Assembly (NCBI RefSeq): GCF_009870125.1
Contig: NC_046680.1
Location: 9,858,001 to 9,922,000, forward strand
DNA from: Drosophila pseudoobscura
Lineage: Eukaryota > Arthropoda > Insecta > Diptera > Drosophilidae
Direction: 5' to 3'
DNA length: 64,000 nucleotides
Numbering within the stretch: position 1 is the first letter of the stretch; each line of letters opens with the position of its first letter. The notes beneath the pieces were generated by a model that was not told where the DNA came from, searched no databases, and saw only the letters and a program-made list of their open reading frames with translations. Of this stretch, positions 59,358 to 64,000 are shown one piece after another. A program made the translations under genes and the position numbers.

Positions 59358-59901
59358 GCTATGGATAAAATCGACTAGATAATTCGATAACTTTTAAGAA
59401 CATCCAGGGGAAAGAACAAAAATTGCGCGCCAGTTAAATGAATTTTCAAATTTGTTCTTTAAAGTTTGCTACAATTTTACCGCATGTTAAATAATGAAAA
59501 ACCATATTGTAGTTTCGTAATAGTTACTAATTCAAGCAAAAACAAAACGGTTAGAAAATTGAGCACGATTCAAGAAAGTGAAATTGCACCAGTTTAAAGA
59601 AATTTCGTTAGATATTCAAATGCATGCTTCAAGCATTAAAAAAGCATAGCTTCCAGTTCGTCACCACTGTATACGCATGTGTTAAACTCTTCGCGTAAAT
59701 CCACAACAACAAGGCACTATCAATTATCACCCTGAACTAGGAGTCGATCGCCGATCGTCTCTCTGCCGGTGGTATATAAACGTTAACCCCCAGTCGAGAT
59801 GCATCATTCAGTATTCAGTTCTGCAGCAACAGTGTTCCAGTGACATAAAAAAGCCCAAAGGATACAAGCTTGTTATCTACACACACATCTATTCTATCAT
59901 C
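59358..59901. promoter_or_regulatory. Upstream region with TATA/Inr promoter of the next gene
   Basis: The block is AT-rich and non-coding up to about 59700. TATATAAA at 59773-59780 is followed by Inr-like TCATTC and TCAGTAT at about 59804-59813. The predicted start leaves a leader of about 90 nt before the ATG at 59902. Confidence 0.6.
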
Positions 59902-61523
59902 ATGCAGAAGAATACAATTTGGTATGCGGCTGTGCTGCTTGTGCTCTACCTCACCCTAGTCTTCTGCGAGGAAACAGAGGAAAGCGCTGAACCTCCGGCC
60001 GCCTTGGATAACCAAACGGAAAGCTGGGAGAATCTAGGCCGGGAACTGATGGAATTCGAGGGACGTACCCGTCGGCATCGTCACCACATGTTTTGGTGTA
60101 AGTAGATCACGGTTATGGTTATCCAATCGAGAGATCCAGATGTGTTCAGCAAGTCATTTATACAAAAATTAGCACTAAAAAGTTACAATTCTGATCACTT
60201 GGGATCATCAGCATAATAATAATCGGGAGTGTACACATGAACACACATGCCAATTTGACACTTTCTTTGGAAAGTTTCTCCCCATCCCAAACCAGACGCA
60301 TCTTTCCCAATTGGACGATCACGAATCGTTCCGTTCATTTAACACTTTTCACTTTCAATCGGGGCACAGATATTGTTTAATGGATTGCCGTAGATCACGT
60401 TCCCCCTCGCTCTCATTCAGTTGTAGAACTTCTGGTAAAAGTTTTCCTGCCATGATGCAACGAGAAATTATTTAATCTTGATTGATCCCGCTTCTTCCAG
60501 ACCGCCATCTCTGGCCCTTGGCCATTGCTTACTTTATCAAGGTGAAAGTGGTGATCGTTTCGTTCTTCGTTGGAAGCGCTATTTACTTGGGTCTGCGCTA
60601 CTTCTGGCCCCATGCCAAATGCAACCAGGAGATCATCCTGGATCATCCGTGAGTTGTGTAGTCCTATTGTAAACTAATAATCATTTCCATAATTCCTTGA
60701 TTTAGTCCTGCGTCGTACAGTCATCACGATCACATTCCCTACTCCCTCGATCACGATCATTCGGAGCACTACGATGCGCCGACATCCTTTGACTCTAGCT
60801 CTGGATCTAGCTTTGAACCATACTCCGGTTACAGCAGCTATGCCGCCTCGGACATAGTCTCTGATGTCCACGGCGACTATCATAGTGACACTCCGACGGG
60901 TCCTTCCGATCTGCATCGTCGTGGTAAGCGCAGTGCTGCTGAGCAGCCGGAAATTGAGATTGAGGATGATGAGCAGGAACAAGAACAGGTAGAAATTGTG
61001 GACGAGGAGATTTCCGAGAGTGTGGCCCGTCAAATGCCCGCTGAAGAGCAGTGAGTATAGCAGTTGAGGAGATGCCTTATGAAATGAAACCAAACTTGGT
61101 AAACTCTCGATTAGGATTGCGGACTTCATGTTCGCCTTCTTGGGCCTCGACTCCAAGGCTTGTCGCCGTCGCTTCGTCTGCGAAATGGAGTTCCGATCAA
61201 AGCTGAACCCCTTGACCAGCATGGCCTTCCGCATTGTGGGACGCGGCTTCTTCGAGAAGTATACCAATTCGCGCAATCCCGAGGCCAGGGCCAACAGCTT
61301 CAGCGAATGCGCGGCCGTGAATCCCGAGTGCATATTCGTCGAGACTGGCGAGCCTTCAGAAGCCGAGGGCCAGCAGGAAGAGGAGCAGGCGGCCACCGAG
61401 CCCAGCAGCTTGGACTCCCAGAACGAGATCAACCTGCAGGCTGAGCGGCGAAATGCCAAGCTGCGCAATCGCCGCGGCGATCGTATGCTAAGCTCAATTG
61501 CCGAGCACATTCTGATGCAGTAG
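59902..61523 (+). CDS. Uncharacterised signal-peptide/membrane protein, DM4/12-like C-terminal Cys segment
   Basis: Exons 59902-60097, 60501-60648, 60706-61050 and 61115-61523, 365 aa, all GT-AG and phase-consistent. I do not recognise an orthologue. Visible: a signal peptide (MQKNTIWYAAVLLVLYLTLV), a basic stretch RTRRHRHHMFW at the exon 1-2 joint, a hydrophobic helix (VKVVIVSFFVGSAIYLGLRY), a His/Asp/Ser/Tyr-rich middle (SHHDHIPYSLDHDHSEHYDA), a possible cleavage site RRGKR, an acidic Glu/Gln block, and a C-terminal region with FLGLDSKACRRRFVCEMEF and later ECAAVNPEC. The ACRRRFVCE string resembles the G-x-x-C-x-x-R-x-x-C-E core of arthropod DM4/12 proteins; that assignment is inference. 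TATA-driven. AATAAA at 61635-61640. Confidence 0.8.
60098..60500 (+). other. Intron 1 of the uncharacterised gene
   Basis: GTAAGT at 60098 to TTCTTCCAG at 60500. No feature is seen inside. Confidence 0.7.
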
Positions 61524-61781
61524 TCCGGATCGTAGATCGGAGTGATGTTGGAGCGATGTGTTCAATTAATCTATTTATTGTATTTATTTATTTTAGCTAT
61601 AAGAGTGAAGAACGTACCCAGAATGGAAACACAAAATAAACTTGCCTCATCTACATATGAAAACAGAACTAGAAATCTCCATGAGTCAAGAGTTACACAG
61701 GGGAAAAAAACAAAACCAAATGAATACCTTGAAATGTGACTAAATTGATGATCGACTAAGGAGAGAACGCAGCAATCAGGA

Positions 61782-63942
61782 CTAAATCTTCTTAGTCTTT
61801 TTCTTTTTGATGGCATTTATCTGCTCCGCCAATTGTTCGATCTCTCGCTGGCTCTCTCTCGGCTCGTTCTTGCGCACTTGAGTCTTGATCTTGTGGCGCT
61901 GGGAGAGATCAGACGCCAGATCGTTGAGCTTGCCCCACACAAAGGCGAGGAAGTTGGTGGCCAAATCCTGCTTGAAGAAGGCAATCGCCACGAGGGCAAT
62001 GAGAACCAGCGCGGAGATCGAGTTCTGATTCAGATCTGTCTCGGCTGCTCGCACCTCAGGCTTGAAGTCCAGCTGGATGAACACTGAACCCCTGTCGGCT
62101 ACAAAGCTGGTCGATGGCAGCTTATAGGTGTACGTCTTGTCCGACAGTGTCGACTGCAGCTCCACAAAATAGCTCTTGCCGTCGAGGGGAATTCGCGGAA
62201 GGAATATAGTCATGCCTGGATTCAGGCGGGCCTTGGGATTCACTGGTGTGCCCACGCGCTGCGAGAACACCGGAGAGTCGGAGTTGCCACGACGGTACAT
62301 TACAATGCGCAGAGTCTTGTAGTGATCGTTGAGAGTGGCCGTCACACGGGCCGTGATGTCCACAATCTTCAGAGGACTCATGGCCACCAGATTAATGTCG
62401 CGCACGTCTTGATGGCCCACGCTGACCTCGTGCTCGTTGGGAAGAGATCGCTCTACTCTCTCGTTGTCGGGCACCACGCGAACTGAGTACTTGCAGCCAG
62501 GCTGAAGGCCACGGATGCGATACTGTCCATTGGGCTCACTCGTGGCCTCCTCCTGCTGGCTGTGACAGCTCTCATCGGCGGTGGCCTTTACATTAACCTC
62601 GGCAAAGGGCTGGCCATTAAGCGAAGTAATGGTGCCAAAGATGGAGTAGGCAAAGCGTTTCCCACTGTGGAAAAACAACATTGTTCAGCAAGGTATAGAC
62701 TCCAGCTGAAACAAGAAGACTCACATGAGGGTGACTTGATTGGTCTCCCCATCCTTTATATCGATCATCTTGGAGTTCGGCTCGAACTTGTACTCCTTCA
62801 TCATGGGTCGCAGATAGTATTGCGAGGGCGACAGCGAGTGGAAGTTGATGGCACCATCCTCTCCAGTCACAAGGTTCTTGCGATAGCTCTCCCCACCGCT
62901 CAGCGACAGCAAGACACCGCCCAAGAGCTGACCCGCCTCGTCCTTCACAATTACGGAAATCTCGCACAGCTTGTGGGCACTGAACGATGCCGACTGACGA
63001 TTGTATTCGCTGAACACGTACGACTCCTTCTCCGCCTTCAGATCGAAGGCCATGCCCGCATCGATGGGGTTAAACTTGAACTCGCCAGTCACGGCGGTGA
63101 GTGTCTCGATGTCCTTCAGCGCGGGATGCTCGGGGAAGGACAGGGTAATCTTGGCATTCTTAATCGCCGGTACCACCTTGCCGCGCAATATCAGACCCCT
63201 AGTAGCCACAAAGTTGAAGGCAATGTCAACACAGTCGCTGCCGCCCACGATATCCTGGTTCTGTGGCGCAAAAAGCATCACATCGCTCACGGGTGTAATG
63301 TGGAGGACTTCCTCAGGCTTTAGATAGGTGTCGTAGCGGTAGGCGTACTTGCCATCTACCTTGTGCGACTCGGCCGTGGGCGTGATGGTCTCTTTGCCCA
63401 GTTTCTCTGATTCGAGAAGCAACTTGATGGAGTCAGCCGTTGGCTCCGTGGATAACACGCGAATGCCAGTCTTGTGGGCAACCGCATTGATGATCAGCGT
63501 CTGAAGTTGTTCTGGCTCTGGGGTGATGAACTTTGAAGGCAAAGATTCATCGTAAGTATGGCAGCCCTCAAGCTTGAAGTCGTAGCTGCCGTATTTCGAC
63601 ACACAGAAGGTGTTCACGCCGGATAGAATTTTCAGCGTTTCCGATGGTGCCTTTGCTTCCGTGGGTCCTGTAACGTGGGTATACCTCATCTGAATAGGGG
63701 AGAATGAACAGAACACTTAGCTTGCTTTGTGGCTTTTAGGAATTATCTTTTAACATCACTAACCAATGCCCGATGGCTGGAGATGATGGAGACCTCGTAG
63801 CCCTTGTGAATGAACGGCGGTGCATCCTCTTCGGCGGATGCAACGTTCAGGAAGACGCGCGTCGATTCATAGCAGAGATTTCCTTGGGGTATTGTCAGCT
63901 CGTACGGTCCGGGCAGCATGTCCTTAAATACAAATTTTCCAC
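61782..63942 (-). CDS. NOMO: NOMO (nodal modulator) homologue, 3' part
   Basis: Exons 63764-63942, 62725-63689 and 61782-62664. The next upstream exon begins beyond the window: the donor GTAAGT starts exactly at base 64000 and the intron is 63943-64000. NOMO is a type I ER membrane protein with many Ig-like/carboxypeptidase-regulatory beta-sandwich repeats that acts with nicalin and TMEM147 in the multipass translocon. Seen here are repeated G-x-(Y/F)-x-F-(K/N) sandwich signatures (GKFVFKDMLPGPYEL, TGEFKFNPIDAGMAF, GQYRIRGLQPGCKYSV), one C-terminal transmembrane helix (SISALVLIALVAIAFF) and a cytosolic tail ending IKKKKTKKI, which fits a KxKxx-type retrieval signal. I recall the fly gene as CG1371. 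Confidence 0.92.
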
Positions 63943-64000
63943 CTGGAAAGAATTCCACCAATAGTCAGCAGAGATACAGAGCCTCAAAGTCAGCACTTAC

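Noticed and set aside
60674-61510. 278-codon minus-strand frame
   Set aside because: Shadow of exons 3 and 4 of the plus-strand gene; it runs through its intron and has no domain.
62562-63323. 253-codon plus-strand frame over NOMO
   Set aside because: Antisense shadow that crosses a clear GT-AG intron of NOMO.

Overview
This is Drosophila nuclear DNA. Introns are mostly 50-80 bp, promoters carry the fly core elements (TATCGATA DRE, GGTCACACTG Motif 1, Motif 6 GTCAGTATATTT, TATA/Inr), and the genes recognised (Def, oys, sel, magu, COX7C and COX7CL, Cdk10, mRpL42) are ones I recall from 46D-46F of D. melanogaster 2R (Muller C). Divergence, dispersed AT-rich repeats and a tandem PIG-N duplication suggest another lineage, perhaps the obscura group. 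That placement is inference. || Layout. 1-12.7 kb is non-coding and rich in GA/CT, poly-pyrimidine and TACATATGTA repeats, probably the first intron(s) and 5' leaders of a leftward gene whose coding part lies outside the window. 12.7-15.6 kb is a 2.7-kb repeat-rich block with gene debris, flanked by two inverted, outward-pointing Motif 6 arrays. 16.05-20.3 kb is a DHHC palmitoyltransferase with two alternative last exons. 20.9-24.0 kb holds a head-to-head pair sharing a DRE promoter: a SPOUT1-like methyltransferase (-) and ASCC1 (+). 25.7-36.3 kb is oys (MBOAT acyltransferase, -), whose first coding exon lies 8 kb from the second. Nested in that intron, on the same strand, is a secreted chitin-binding mucin built on a 96-bp minisatellite. 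37.4-38.4 kb has COX7C and its divergent tandem paralogue COX7CL; 38.7-39.4 kb is seele (-); 39.7-41.3 kb is a cluster of dispersed repeats; 42.2-42.5 kb is Defensin (-). 44.4-51.0 kb is magu, a SMOC-like secreted protein. 51.3-56.9 kb is a tandem pair of PIG-N genes with patchy near-identity, as gene conversion would leave. 57.0-59.4 kb is the convergent pair mRpL42 (+) and Cdk10 (-), with an inverted copy of the same 200-bp repeat at each outer end. 59.8-61.5 kb is an unrecognised secreted or membrane protein, and 61.8 kb to the edge is the 3' part of a NOMO homologue (-). || Most genes are unrelated housekeeping functions: ER lipid and GPI chemistry (oys, PIG-N), ER folding and translocation (seele, NOMO), mitochondria (COX7C, COX7CL, mRpL42) and nuclear roles (SPOUT1, ASCC1, Cdk10). 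Def and magu are regulated, secreted-factor genes. The least expected signals are the short repeats that abut housekeeping promoters, the mutually exclusive 3' exons, the nested minisatellite mucin, a GC-AG intron in Cdk10 and the PIG-N conversion mosaic. I found no CRISPR, no tRNA or rRNA gene and no recognisable LTR or other virus-like element.
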